A DNA stretch of 64,000 nt. Origin: Incurvaria masculella (taxonomy: Eukaryota; Arthropoda; Insecta; Lepidoptera; Incurvariidae). Position numbers and translations under genes: made by a program. Under the pieces are notes generated by a model, which saw only the letters and a list, made by a program, of their open reading frames with translations, ran no database searches and was not told the origin of the DNA. The stretch is taken from assembly GCA_946894095.1 (NCBI GenBank), contig OX335643.1, positions 13,069,036 to 13,133,035 on the forward strand. The letters run 5' to 3'. Positions 21,006 through 31,622 of the stretch are shown here, one piece after another (position 1 is the first letter of the stretch; each line of letters begins with the position of its first letter).

Positions 21006-22500
21006 GCTTGAACGTGGTATGTATATCTGGAATATTATGAAGGGAGAATTATAGTTTAGTTATGTCGTATTTAGTATAAATTAAGTGATGCGACGATTTA
21101 TTGTTTCATGATTATTATTTTTCTAATTGTTATTTAACACCATTCATCTGAACTTTCTGCAATATTAATACAAATCCTTTTTTCGTAAGATTATACATTA
21201 AAATTACTATGTAAAATGGTATTTTTTTTCTAATTTTACGTCAAATCTCATCACATATTAAGATTTATCACGAACCTGCCTCCGTTTGAGTGGGCTTGAA
21301 ATACCTTTCCCATATTGCAAAATTTCCGATTGCTTATATGGGCGAATATTTTTTTTTGATTCGGCTACCCCTGTCCCATATGGCTAATTTAATTATTTCA
21401 TAGAATTATTAAAATGGATGTAGCTGAAAACTTGAGCTACCGTTATTTCATCGCAATATTGTTGTATAGTTAAGAAGATATAAATTATAAAGTACATTTT
21501 TCAATATTTGTTCGAATCAAATATGTTGGTGGTTTTTTTTTTAAAGCAATGTACTTATGTCGCCTCGCCGACAACAACTTGGACGTAAAAAAACGTGGTT
21601 ATCCCCAAAAGGCGGGCGACTACAATGAGAGGTCCTGCCTTACCTGCCTTCATTTAATCAGACTGAGCGCCTTCAAGGAATTCCGTCGCCTACAATGGAC
21701 GAGCTGGGTAAAAAGGTCGAATTCTCGAGCGCAGGTAGGGAGCCAGGTACGCCGATGGCGAAGCATCAAACGGACATAAAGCAGACGTAAAATGTTATGG
21801 AAGGTGTAAAAATAGTAGTCTTAAGCATCCGTTATGTATGGAATCGGGCAGATAGTGCGAAGACTTAAGGACCTATTACATTTCAAAGCTGCAATGAACG
21901 TTTTTAAAAGTCTTAGGAAATGCTTTACATTGAGTACAACTCATGGAACACTATAGTTTGTTAGCTTCGATTTTTTTTGTCTGAATTGACATGAAACATG
22001 AAAGCAAGGATATTATGGTGATTGGCCCTAAGCTGATCTTCTGATTATCAAAACCTGCGATGCCGGTCAATGCTTAAGTATACAACGAATAAGTGATAGA
22101 GTTTCGAGGCTTTTAGTGTAACGCATTTTGCTTATGTATAAGTATTTTATGAATTTTAATAAAATTTGATCTTCAGAAGATACGTGACCCGTTGTTTGTC
22201 ACTGCCAATTAATGCTAATTGAATCTGATTTCTAGTGTATCATAATTTATGCAAAATGGCACACACATTTACAAACATTGGTATAAAAATAGTATGGGCC
22301 TTTTTCGGCCATCGTTCATTCATTGTTTCCTTTGTGCATTAAATATAAAGGTATATATTTAAATGTGTAAATATTTGTATGTGTCTATCTGTTAATACTA
22401 AGTATTATACATTGTAAGCCTATATTATGTACGTTTATTTTACGAAAATATATATTTTTCCATTTAATTTTAAAATTATTTTTAAGATACTTAATATTTT
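21006..22500. other. Unique DNA with a GC-richer patch at 21,545-21,790
   Basis: The patch carries a 76-codon plus frame (21549-21779) rich in Arg with splice-like GGTAAAAAG and AGGTAGGG strings, but no recognisable domain. I do not call it a gene. The remainder is AT-rich with no repeat seen. Confidence 0.25.
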
Positions 22501-22509
22501 CCTTAGTTT

Positions 22510-22660
22510 TTAGTTTTTTTTTGCCCGCCATACCGCACCTCTCCTACGTCTCTAAGGTTGAATGTCAGAGAATGCCTGATAGCATGAATTCCGCCTTTTT
22601 GTAAACCATGCTTGCAGGCTTGCAAATAAATAATTTTTTCATTTCATTTCAAAATAATTG
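22510..22660 (+). repeat. LINE 3' end with ATTTC tail
   Basis: TTGAATGTCAGAGAATGCCT, ATTCCGCCTTTTTGTAAACC, GCTTGCAAATAAATAATTTT and a (ATTTC)n tail: a polyadenylation-like end with simple repeat, as in LINE 3' ends. Confidence 0.45.
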
Positions 22661-22794
22661 CAATGATGAAAAATATTCACTGCACCTGTTTAAAGCCTAC
22701 TTATAAAGGATTACATTGTTCCATGGGTCTTTAAAATATTGTCTGATATTGGCACGTTTACCAAGTGTTCTGTGTAACGCACGAACTAGTCGCC

Positions 22795-23340
22795 TTTATG
22801 GTCAGTCCGAGTTCTCACCTAAACTGGCGTTCACGGAACTTCGAAGTTACGTAAAAACGTCAAACCCATACAAGTTTTACTACTTATTCTTTCGTTTTAC
22901 GTCAACGTATTTACGGTTTCGATGCGTAAGCAGTCAAATCAAACTCGAACTCACAAATGTTATTTGGCTTGACGCCCACTGCGCGCACTCTTGAATCCAT
23001 ACTTCCATACTAATATTAAAAATGCGAAATTCACTCTTTTTGTCTGTTACTTTTCACTCCTACACCGCTGAATCAATTTTGATGAAATTTGGTTTAGAGA
23101 CTCTGAACGGCCGGACATAGGCTACCTTTTGTGGCGAAAACAAAACTCAGAGCGGGTGAAAAGGCGGTTTAAAGTTGATATGGGGAACTCATATAACATA
23201 CAATGATAGGTTCAGATCGACATCAGTCCAAATCGACATTGACCCGAGCGGAGCCGGGTACCTCAGATAGCTCTCTATACATTTGAACACGCTAATCTAT
23301 CGGTTTGGCGCACCAATCTAAGTGACCATTCGACCTAAGG
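22795..23340 (+). repeat. Family H repeat interrupted by a Helitron-like element
   Basis: Outer parts 22,795-22,998 and 23,280-23,340 match the uninterrupted copy at 9495-9830 (GAGTTCTCACCTAAACTGGCG ... GCGCGCACTCTTG, then AACACGCTAATC ... CGGTTTGGCG). The middle is the family D element listed separately. Confidence 0.65.
23005..23276 (+). mobile_element. Helitron-like family D element inserted in family H
   Basis: ACTAATATTAAAAATGCGAA, TTTTTGTCTGTTACTTTTC, CCGCTGAATCAATTTTGATG; ends GACATTGACCCGAGCGGAGC, CGGGTACCTCAGATAG. No coding capacity. Flanks read ATAC on both sides, which could be chance or a 4 bp duplication. Confidence 0.55.
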
Positions 23341-23731
23341 AAGTCAGTTTGAAATGTCGTCGGCTACTATGAACTTGAAAAACAACTGTGGTAAACCAAT
23401 TTAACAAAATAATCTGAAACATATAAACCTTTATCTAAGATCTGTGTTTGGGCTTTTACCATATATTTTTTTTAATTTTATGATAAATACATTTATTTGG
23501 GTTCTGATAACAATAATAGTATAGGACTTGTCATGTACAAATAGTAAGTGTGTTGTTGCGCTGCTAGATTTTTCTTCCATTTATAGACAAGGCCTTTGCC
23601 CGTTTTCCAAGAAGTCTATATTCAGTTTCGTGACAGTAGTTTATGTAAAAATAAAATTAAAGATATACTCGATGTGACCATTTTCATTGTAGGTAAGATA
23701 TAAAATCACATTTTGTAGCATATTTTTTATA

Positions 23732-24062
23732 TAACTGGACAATCTATGTACACCCGACGTAACATACCGCATTCCCGAATGCATTAGGTACCATGCCAGG
23801 ACCTTCCCATTATGAGCAAGGCTACATTGAACTGAATGGAAAACACGGATGTTTTTTTCTTTTCTTTCAATGCGAAAGTACCAACCCGGGCGAGCTTAAT
23901 CCTGCCACCAAGTAGAGAAAGGAGACCAATAGTTTTACATGGATACCGAACCGTCGTATTCGTGTTCGAAGAGAGAAAGAAAGTGGTGCATGAACTAGCG
24001 GGGATCGAAGCCATAACCTCTGGAATGAAAGGCAAGTCACTGCGCTCCCCGAGCCGCTTAAC
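23732..24062 (-). repeat. SINE family A, near full length, tRNA-type head
   Basis: GGACAATCTATGTAC, CATTCCCGAATGCATTAGG, ACCATGCCAGGACCTTCCC, GGCTACATTGAACTGAATGG, worn GGGATCGAAGCC head and GAGCCGCTT end. Frames on both strands here are shadows. Confidence 0.75.
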
Positions 24063-24095
24063 CATAACTACGTTGAAAATGTTTTACCATCTACA

Positions 24096-24299
24096 TTACA
24101 TTTCGACCATATTGATTTCCTTGGAATAACCCGAAGAGGCTAACACAATTGTATCTCCCTCAGAATCAACCAATAGAAAGAGCTCATGTTCCCATCGGCC
24201 TGAAACTTTATCCCAGCCGCTTCCTATGTCTGCTAAGAAACTAATTAAATCGGGCAGCTGAACAAATTTTATTACGCAACTCCGCCGAAGGACTTCCAT
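24096..24299 (-). other. Unassigned 67-codon frame, weak coding candidate
   Basis: A frame outside any repeat I recognise. The translation has mixed composition (R-W-E-H-E-L-F-L-L-V-D-S-E-G-D near the middle) and codon third positions less AT-rich than the background. No acceptor, signal or domain is visible, and the ATG context is ordinary. It could be an eroded exon or chance. Confidence 0.15.
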
Positions 24300-24554
24300 T
24301 TGGCTGCTTCGTTATTTTAAGAAGCAGTGAGTATTATCTTTGTCGAATTAAAGGGTGGAATCGGAACGATTCGTTTGTACTAAATACATTATTACCAATT
24401 TCTAACAAATCCAGTTTGAAGCGAACTTTCGTACTGAATTAACATGATCTAAAAGTCACTGCCAATATGGTGGATAATTCACTTTAAAATGTTTGGCTCA
24501 AATTAATGTGCGAAATGAATTATTATGAGAAACTGTCACAAAAGATTACCGTAT

Positions 24555-25075
24555 TGAACCGTATCAGTCCTAGACGACATTGACCCGAGCGGGGCCGGGT
24601 AGCTCAGCTAGTCTAGTATATAATTCACTGGCAATACGAACAGGGTCTAAAAGAAAATGATAAGACAGTTCGAGCATACGAAGTTATAATTGGTCCAAAT
24701 ACCCATTTCCATTTTCGTACAATCTCCGGTACGAACCAAGAGATTGCGATCCCTTTTCAAAAGTGATGCCTTGATGGCTCAGAACATACTTCCTAAACTT
24801 CCTCCTACGTAAAGTTTAAATTATTTGAATCGAATGGCATGCCCACTCTTTGGACTCCATTCAAATTAAATTCGCAAACTTTAGGGTCCAAATAAGAACA
24901 TGTCTGTATGAAGCCCACATATAGTGGACTAGCTGCTGTACCCGGCTCCGCTCGGGTCCATGTCCTTTTGGACTGATGTCGAGCTGAATTATTTCCTAGA
25001 TAAAAAGTAGGTAGCCCAAAAGGCTGGTCAATAAATATGTTATTTATCTGCTACTTTTGAATTATAACGGATGGA
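24555..25075. repeat. Two Helitron-like family D ends in opposite orientation
   Basis: 24,555-24,612 plus: GACATTGACCCGAGCGGGGC, CGGGTAGCTCAGCTAGT. 24,925-25,075 minus: ACTAGCTGCTGTACCCGGCT, CCGCTCGGGTCC, GGACTGATGTCGAGCTGAAT. The terminal CTAG followed by T fits a Helitron 3' end. Confidence 0.5.
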
Positions 25076-25130
25076 GCCGATATGAATTAATTAAATAAGA
25101 AATATTCTAACGTTCCCATTTATAATACAT

Positions 25131-25278
25131 AGGGCGCACTATAAGTTTCACTATAAGTTTTCGGAACTGGCCAATTAGCTAAATAATATCTTAAAAGTAA
25201 TTAAGTAATTTGGTATTATAACTCATAGGGCCGTGTGCACGAAAGGGAAAAAAATCAAAATCATCGTCAGCTTAAACA
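25131..25278 (+). repeat. Family G left part, cut by a SINE
   Basis: GGGCGCACTATAAG, TTCGGAACTGGCCAATTAGC, TAATTAAGTAATTTGG, CATAGGGCCGTGTGCACGAA: parallels 26,457-26,590 up to CAGCTTAAACA, where a SINE poly-T begins. Confidence 0.6.
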
Positions 25279-25690
25279 GTTTTTTTTTTATGCGACCTGA
25301 CATGGATGGCTAGTATCACACAACTACCGTTATGATATCAGCCCACAATACACCACATTCCCGAAGGAATTTGGTGCCATTCCAGGACCTTCCCTTTATG
25401 AGCACGGCTACATTGAACTGGATGGAAAACACGGACAATTTCTCATTCCAGCTTCGACCATCTTTTCATCCAATGCGATGGTACCAACCCGGGCGGGCTT
25501 AAACCCTACCACCTAGTAGGTGAAGGGACCTACAGTTTTACATGGATTCCGAACCATGGAGCAGCTCGCATTCGTGACGAAAATGCACTTATCGAACTCG
25601 GAAAGAGAAAGACAGTGGTGCAAGTCGGTATTGAACCCAGGCCTCTGGTACGCTAGGCCAGTCCCCGCGCCACTAGGCTACGAGCCGCTC
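25279..25690 (-). repeat. SINE family A, full length, best tRNA-headed copy
   Basis: Reverse-oriented full element from poly-T to the head GCCTAGTGGCGCGGGGACTG (seen in reverse, ending CTAGGCTACGAGCCGC). tRNA-like head with A box TAGCCTAGTGG and a diverged B box, CTCAGAAAGAG-type linker, then the shared body. It lies inside or at the edge of a family G element. Confidence 0.8.
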
Positions 25691-25900
25691 AAGTTATAAG
25701 CATTTCACCCCACTGCTCACCGCTCCGGTAATTTAGAGTGATTTCATGTAGCTTTTAAGTTGTGAGCAGAATCAGGCTAGACGTGGAAACCAAAAGGTCT
25801 ACATCGGATCTTAATTTATAAGCATTTCAAACCACTGCTTATTTGCACACCCCTCTCATAATTTTGCCTGATGCTAATTAGTCCTAAAATTGCGGGAATA
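25691..25900 (+). repeat. Helitron-like internal fragment
   Basis: AAGTTATAAGCATTTCACCC and CAGAATCAGGCTAGACGTGG. Related strings occur at 38,885-39,010 and 61,480-61,960. Confidence 0.4.
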
Positions 25901-26262
25901 ATAAACCCATGCGATACAAATTAGGTACAAATAGGGAGTCTCGAAAGAAGATACATAAATGCAATCAGCGATAGCGCCATTTCTTAACCAAAAACATATG
26001 AACTATTCATTAAAAAAACAGGTGCGTTTTCATATACCTAGTTTGAAGATATAATGGGTTACCCATACAAATTTTCATATGTTTCATGATCTTCTATGAG
26101 ACAAAAGATAGTTCCCCATGCCTTATTTAATGCTGTTCTGGCCTGTACAAAGTTATTGTACACAGAAAGCAAAGAATATAAATATAAAGTTATATAATGC
26201 TATAGTAAATAGTAGCGGTGAAAATATTTGCAGAATTTCGGTCTTTGTAAATATTTAATTTC

Positions 26263-26457
26263 ACAGCGCCATCTATCGCGCCATCTATCGCGCCATGATC
26301 TTCTAATCGCCAATCACACGTGGTGCCATCTCTACCCGGATAGAAGTTATTCTTTTCTTTGTGGTTACGGAAATTATCTCGCGCATGTGGACAGACGTTG
26401 CCTTTTATATAAGTAAAGAAAAGAAGAAGAAGAAGAGAAGAGAAGAAGAGAAGAGAT
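26263..26457 (+). repeat. 12-mer tandem repeat, 63 bp direct repeat, purine-rich microsatellite
   Basis: GCGCCATCTATC occurs twice in tandem plus a partial third (26,267-26,300). 26,358-26,419 (GTGGTTACGGAAATTATCTC, GCGCATGTGGACAGACGTT) is repeated at 27,335-27,397 with about four differences. 26,414-26,455 is an (AAGAG/AAG)n purine run. Confidence 0.6.
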
Positions 26458-26880
26458 AGGGCGCACTATATATTTTCGGAACTGGCCACTTCGCTAAACA
26501 ATATCGAAAAAGTAATTAAGTAATTTGGAATTATAACACATAGGGTCGACTGCACGAAAGGGCAAACAATCAAAATCATCGTCAACTTAAACACGTCACT
26601 TTATATGGACAACATGGAAGGAACTCTATGCGGTTCACTAAAAGTGACGTGTTTGAATATTATTTAACTCATCCCTCTCTTTTGAATAATTAAATTCAAA
26701 AGTGGTTCTGTTTAGTGATGGAAATCTAATCAATGTTAACTGTGCCGACAGATGGCGTCACAATCAACGTCAGCGTATGATTAAACATGTCACTTTGTAT
26801 AGACAGTATTGAAGGAACTCCATGCGGTTCGCTAAAAGTGACGTGTTTGAATATTGATTAACTCAGCCGTACTTCGTATC
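26457..26880 (+). repeat. Two family G small inverted-repeat elements
   Basis: 26,457-26,665 and 26,752-26,875 each contain AACACGTCACTTT (or AACATGTCACTTT), about 50 bases with GGAAGGAACTCTATGCGG-like core, then AAAAGTGACGTGTTTG. Outer ends include GCACGAAAGGGC and TTAACTCA(G/T)CCGT. A third copy with cleaner GGCCGAGT / ACTCGGCC ends is at 39,565-39,705. Confidence 0.65.
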
Positions 26881-26959
26881 AAATAACCGACTCGGGAACA
26901 AAATTTCTCGCACTGACTACCATGACTTAAAATTGTTCCTTGCGAAAAAGGTTTTGCCA

Positions 26960-27135
26960 TTAAACCATTACGTAAAAAAAAACATTAAAATTATATGCGA
27001 GATAAAAAAAACAGAAAAACAAATTGAGTTCTCAGGATTCGAACTTGAACCCTCCCTCGAACAAAACATATTTGAACCAGTCGGTTATACGCGCTATGCC
27101 AACTGGCTCCTCGCTTTTGTCGCGAAAATTGTTAA
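26960..27135 (-). repeat. tRNA-derived SINE (separate family)
   Basis: On the minus strand: A box TGGCATAGCG at 27,101-27,092 and B box AGTTCGAATCC at 27,045-27,035, 46 bases apart, then a T/A-rich body ending in poly-pyrimidine. No cloverleaf closes. The 109-codon plus frame 26933-27262 is a shadow. Confidence 0.5.
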
Positions 27136-27564
27136 TCCTTTCTATTTTAGAGATATTTGGAAGGCGGGCAAAGTGACGCCGCACGTAGCGCCGCCATGCG
27201 CCACAAAATTGGTATTAATTTTGTTTGAGAGTAATTTCATTCTCAGCCCTTGGGATATTTAGCGTGATGGTATGTACCTTAAAGCGTTCTCCGCGATGTT
27301 CTCTTGAAATTGGTTTAAATCGCATCTTGATCTGTTTTGTGGTTACGGAGATTATCTCGCGCATGTGGACAGACGTTACCTTTTATATAAGTAGAGATTA
27401 ACAAAGCCGGCGCTCTAAATACTGTCATACGATTATCTGAGCTTTGCGAAGAAGTAGTTTTAGGAACGACTTGTAGCTCTTTTAGGTCGCTTTACCCTAC
27501 CCGAGTTGGTACCATGGCATTGGTTGGAAATATGGTTAACAAGGTAATGATTTTTTTTGCATTC

Positions 27565-27700
27565 TTAGGGTTCCGTGCCCAAAGGGTGCGTACGGAACAT
27601 TATTAATAAACGCTGTCCGTCCGTTCGTCTATCCGTCTGTCACAAGGCTGTATCTCATGAACCGTAATAGGGGCCCCATACAAAAACGTGTTTTTAATAT
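27565..27700 (+). repeat. Family C 5' half
   Basis: GGGTTCCGTGCCCAAAGGGTG, CGTCCGTTCGTC, CACAAGGCTGTATCTCATGA, GGGGCCCCATACAAAAACG. The palindromic end is missing. Confidence 0.65.
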
Positions 27701-29148
27701 TGTACAATGGTTTTAATTAGATGTCGCTGTTTAGCCCTAAATTAAAGTAATTTTAATTTATAACCTGTCGTAATTTAGGAATTGAATTATTTTGATTCTT
27801 TTAGGTTTAGTTTCTTGCTATCAAATAAAATATAACAAAAACCAATTATCGCATATTAAATTTTAAAAAATAACGAACAGTGACCACAATTGATATTTCA
27901 AGGCAAAATATATAAGATATAAGAATCCGTCAGTGCCGAAACTTGTAGGCGCGATACTTAAGTGAGATGAACGTGAATGAAACTAGATGACGAAATAATC
28001 TCGTTAGGAAACTTTTGCTCCGGAGACGCACGGCGCTAAAATATCCAAAATTATTTACCAACTTCGGTAAAATTTCAAAGTATTATAACACTTATGAGCT
28101 CGAAGTGTTTCGACACTGCTTCAACTCGATCGCAACGCAAGACTTGGGTGCAAGTTCGGGTAAGCTTTCCATTACAAATAGTTTAAAGTTTTGCGGCAGT
28201 TAACGTTTCGAATCGAATTCACTTGCGCTGCGGAGTTGAAAGAAGTTTGCAAGCCAAAAAATCGTTCAAATTATTTCTCGTCAAGGAATTAAAAAAAATA
28301 AGGCCTCAAATGCTTAATTATTTTAATTGGAGACGTTTCTGAAATCTAGAATATAACCTATATATCTGATACTTCATCAAAGTAAATGATTGTTTAATAA
28401 CTCTTTTTGTTATGCCTCTCAAGGCCATACAAATATTTTTCAAGTGAATTTCGCACTTGTTAGATTTATTAGGATGGATAATTCATTGTAAAAAAAAACA
28501 AATTTATTGTAAGATTATTGATATTAATACAACCCAAAGTAGCTTTGGACTGTTTGTGAACAACTTGTATGACAAGCCAACAGACGGACGGAATAACAGA
28601 CGTATGAATGCTCGAGTGATTTGTTAATAAATCTTTTTGATTCTGCAATCTTTGATTTTTTAAGTTAATCAATCTTTTTGATTATGCAATCTTTGATTTT
28701 TTAAGTCAACGATATAAGAAAAATCCAACAATACATCTTTTTGACTCTGTTCGCTCTAAATCTGTAGCCTGGATGAAAATGTAGTTTTGAATAAAAAGCT
28801 CATCATTCTCTCAATGATTTTTGTTACAACTACACATAACAATATATGGGAAGCATGACAATGATAGAGCATTTAAAATAAAAGTCGTAAAAAAAATTAC
28901 TTCATTTTCGTAATCAGAATCTCCCCTTTTCGGTTCTGATTACCTTGTTTAATTGATGATTAGCTTTTTCCGAATTATAAGATACACCCTCAGTTGATGA
29001 TGAGATGAGCAAAGATGAGAGGAGAAATATCCTGTACCTTTCTGAATAACTTATGCATCGCTGAGCACCGAACTTAGCTTTCCAGGTTCAGTGCTAAGCG
29101 ACCCACGAAAGGAGCTCAGTTTCCATCACAATAAGCGCAGTATGTAGA
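27701..29148. other. Unique DNA with a GC-richer patch and a 41 bp tandem duplication
   Basis: 28,000-28,250 is relatively GC-rich and unique (CCGGAGACGCACGGCGC, TCGATCGCAACGCAAGAC). 28,630-28,711 is two copies of a 41 bp unit (AATCTTTTTGATT..., GCAATCTTTGATTTTTTAAG). No gene seen. Confidence 0.35.
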
Positions 29149-29382
29149 TTATTCACACGATGTTCTAAGCACAGCGACACTGCCCCACACATCGGAACCG
29201 ACCAATGACACTCCAATCAGGTTCTCATTAACGAGGTCGTGGTTTTGACATGGATACTGTTGGTCCATCGTCATTGTGACAGTGTTATCCAGTGTCACGC
29301 TTCCCGCAGGAGTTAAATTACAAACATGATTTTTGAATATAATATTTTTTATACTCAGCAGGACGTGAATAGCTAAAACCAC
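29149..29382 (-). other. Exon-like frame fused to a SINE end, unassigned
   Basis: The first few codons come from the SINE tail. The last 55 or so look more protein-like: L-T-P-A-G-S-V-T-L-D-N-T-V-T, D-Q-Q-Y-P-C, N-L-I-G-V-S-L-V-G-S-D-V-W-G, two cysteines, stop. Third positions are GC-rich for this window. No clear acceptor precedes it and I recognise no family. It may be a decayed 3' exon. Confidence 0.2.
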
Positions 29383-29586
29383 ATCTACTGCATAATACTA
29401 GCCCATCGCACCTTATGGGGACGGGGTGTCACGCCAAGATCTTCCTTGCTAAATGTAGCACGGCTACATTGAACTGGGAGGAAAAGACGTACATTTTCCA
29501 TTGACGTTTCGACCGTCGTCATTCAATGCGATGGTAACAACCCGGGCGGGTTCAAACATACCATATAGTAAGTTAGGAAGGAAACG
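29360..29586 (-). repeat. SINE family A fragment
   Basis: GGCTACATTGAACTGG, GACGTTTCGACCGTCG, AATGCGATGGTAACAACCCG, GGCGGGTTCAAAC. Head absent. Overlaps the start of the frame at 29149-29382. Confidence 0.65.
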
Positions 29587-30140
29587 TAAATATATAGGTT
29601 GACAAAAAGTTTGGCCGCCTCTTATGATATACAAGTACACGGTAAGGAATGCATAGGGTCCACTTGACAAATAAAAAAAAATAGCAGCAAAGTAAAGGGC
29701 GAAGCGCAGACTGGTCCGAAAATTAACTGAGCAAGCTCGACAACTAGACAAAGTATAATTTGAAAGCCGGATTATCGCGTACAGCCAAATAGAAAAACTT
29801 TCTCATACTGAAAATAAATGTATTGTTCTAATTGTTATGTTTATGATATCTATGAATGCAATTTTTTTTATATAGCAGGTTTACGATAACCCTGGGAGAT
29901 GTACATAGAATCCGCCGTAAAAAACAATTGTGATAAAAAAAACCAGTCTACTCAATCCGAAAAATAGTAATCATTCAAATGCTACAGACAAAGAAATTAG
30001 CTAGTAATTTCACAGTATTGTTAATGTTTCTGAAATTTATATAAAATATATCTTAAACATGTTATGATGTTTGCAACAAAGATAATTGAAGACATGCCTT
30101 TTTGTGTTGCCCCTAGTGTAGGGGCTAACAAATAAATGTA
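29587..30140. other. AT-rich DNA, nothing recognised
   Basis: The 95-codon frame 29464-29751 minus partly overlaps the SINE and is not supported. Confidence 0.3.
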
Positions 30141-30205
30141 AAATTAAGAACTACTGAATATATTGCAAGGCTGGAACCGAACCAGCATAACATACCATGT
30201 GCCGG
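30141..30205 (-). repeat. SINE family B head fragment
   Basis: On the minus strand: GGTATGTTATGCTGGTTCGG, TTCCAGCCTTGCAATATATT, AGTAGTTCTTAA; includes the B box. Matches 8530-8590. Confidence 0.6.
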
Positions 30206-30209
30206 CCGA

Positions 30210-30611
30210 TGATTTTTTATGCAACCTGACATGGGTGACTAATACCACTCAACTACCGTTATGATATTAGCCCAAAACACCACATTCCCGAAGAAATTAG
30301 TTGCCATGCCTTTATGAACACGGCTACATTGAACTGGATGAAAAAAACGGACAATATTTCATTGCCGCTCCGACCATCTTTTCATCCATTGCGACGGTAC
30401 CAACACGGGCGGGCTTAAACACTCCCACCTAGTAGGGGAAGGGGAACTCCAGTTTTACATGGATCCGAACCACGGGGAAGCTCGCATTCGTGACGAAATG
30501 CACTTATCGAACTCAGAAAGAGAAAGAAAGCGGTGCATGTCGGGGCGAGGAATTGAACCCAGACCTCTGGTACGGTAGGCCAGTCCCCGCGCCACTAGGC
30601 TACGAGCCGTT
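30210..30611 (-). repeat. SINE family A, full length, tRNA-type head
   Basis: Poly-T, CTGACATGGGTGACTAATACC, GGCTACATTGAACTGGATG, ACACGGGCGGGCTTAA, AACTCAGAAAGAGAAAG, GGGGCGAGGAATTGAACCC, CCACTAGGCTACGAGCCG. Close to the 25.3 kb copy. Confidence 0.8.
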
Positions 30612-30619
30612 CATTTATA

Positions 30620-30695
30620 TTATATGATTATACATACATACATACGACATTCCTTGGAAATAGCGACGTATTTGCAGAGTACGAAAAAGAATATT
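30620..30695 (+). repeat. SINE family B tail fragment
   Basis: TACATACATACATACGACATT, CCTTGGAAATAGCGACG, AGAGTACGAAAAAGAATATT. Confidence 0.6.
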
Positions 30696-30775
30696 GACTC
30701 TAGGTGCCCTTCTCCACTTGATGAAAGACGGCCAAAGCGACGCGACAACTCGTTCGGGTTTCCCTCCTGTTCAAA

Positions 30776-30872
30776 GTAATAGTGTTCATAGGCAGGTCCT
30801 GGCATGGCACTTTTTTCCTTCGGAAATAAGGTGTTTGCGTCACCGTTCGCCATCCATGTCCGATAATGTTCA
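30776..30872 (+). repeat. SINE family A 3' fragment
   Basis: GGTCCTGGCATGGCAC, TTCCTTCGGAAATAAGGTGT, CGCCATCCATGTCC. The three short frames across it are shadows. Confidence 0.6.
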
Positions 30873-31507
30873 CCATGTATATCAATTAAACATAAATAAG
30901 CAATTTCGATCTTTGTTATTTAATCACGTTGCAACGGCTTAACCTTTTCCTGATCTAACAAACGGGCTATGCATGGTTGCACATAATAATCATGGAAAAA
31001 TAGCCTCCCACGTCGTCACACGCAGAGCCGGGTACCACTTCGCTTTATCATAATATGATTTAGTTTTTGTTTATATTTAAGTTTGTTAATGCGAGTTTCT
31101 ATGAGAGCACACGTTTGATACCTGGATACGTACGTTTCTAGGTGTGTGTGTGTGTAAGCATTTTTAATTACATCTGCATTTGTAAAATATATCTAATTTT
31201 TCATGTAATACCAGAAGTGATATAACAGTGGCAAATCATCCGGAAAAGTGTACATATAGCCAGTGCGTCTACTAAATAATGAGCGACGTTAATTGTCGGG
31301 TGTTCGTCGTTGGAGGAATTCTCTTTGTTCGGACTCTGGCGATTACCCCTCATCAATAGAGTAAAGGAGACAATCTAAATGGACAAAATAAAGCATCGCA
31401 TCTGACATTCTACGTCATTAATATGCCACGATCTAGGTGGTCTTAGGCCTATTCGGTGATCTAAGGACCAATCGACAGTAAAATGTATTTTTCATGTGTG
31501 GATGGGT

Positions 31508-31622
31508 TTTTCATCCAGTTTATTGCAGCCGTACGCATAAAGGAAAGGCATTCCTTCGGGAATGTGGTGTGTTGGGATATCATAACGGTAGTTGTGTGCT
31601 ATCCATGTCTGGTTCCATAAAA
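31508..31622 (+). repeat. SINE family A 3' fragment
   Basis: TTCATCCAGTTTATTGCAGC, CATTCCTTCGGGAATGTGGT, ATCATAACGGTAGTTGTGTG, CTATCCATGTCTGGTTCC. Confidence 0.65.

Noticed and set aside
26263..26300. CRISPR-like repeats
   Set aside because: 12-mer units in direct tandem without spacers, in a eukaryotic genome.
26933..27262. 109-codon plus frame
   Set aside because: Antisense to a tRNA-derived SINE; its middle is the reverse of the B and A boxes.
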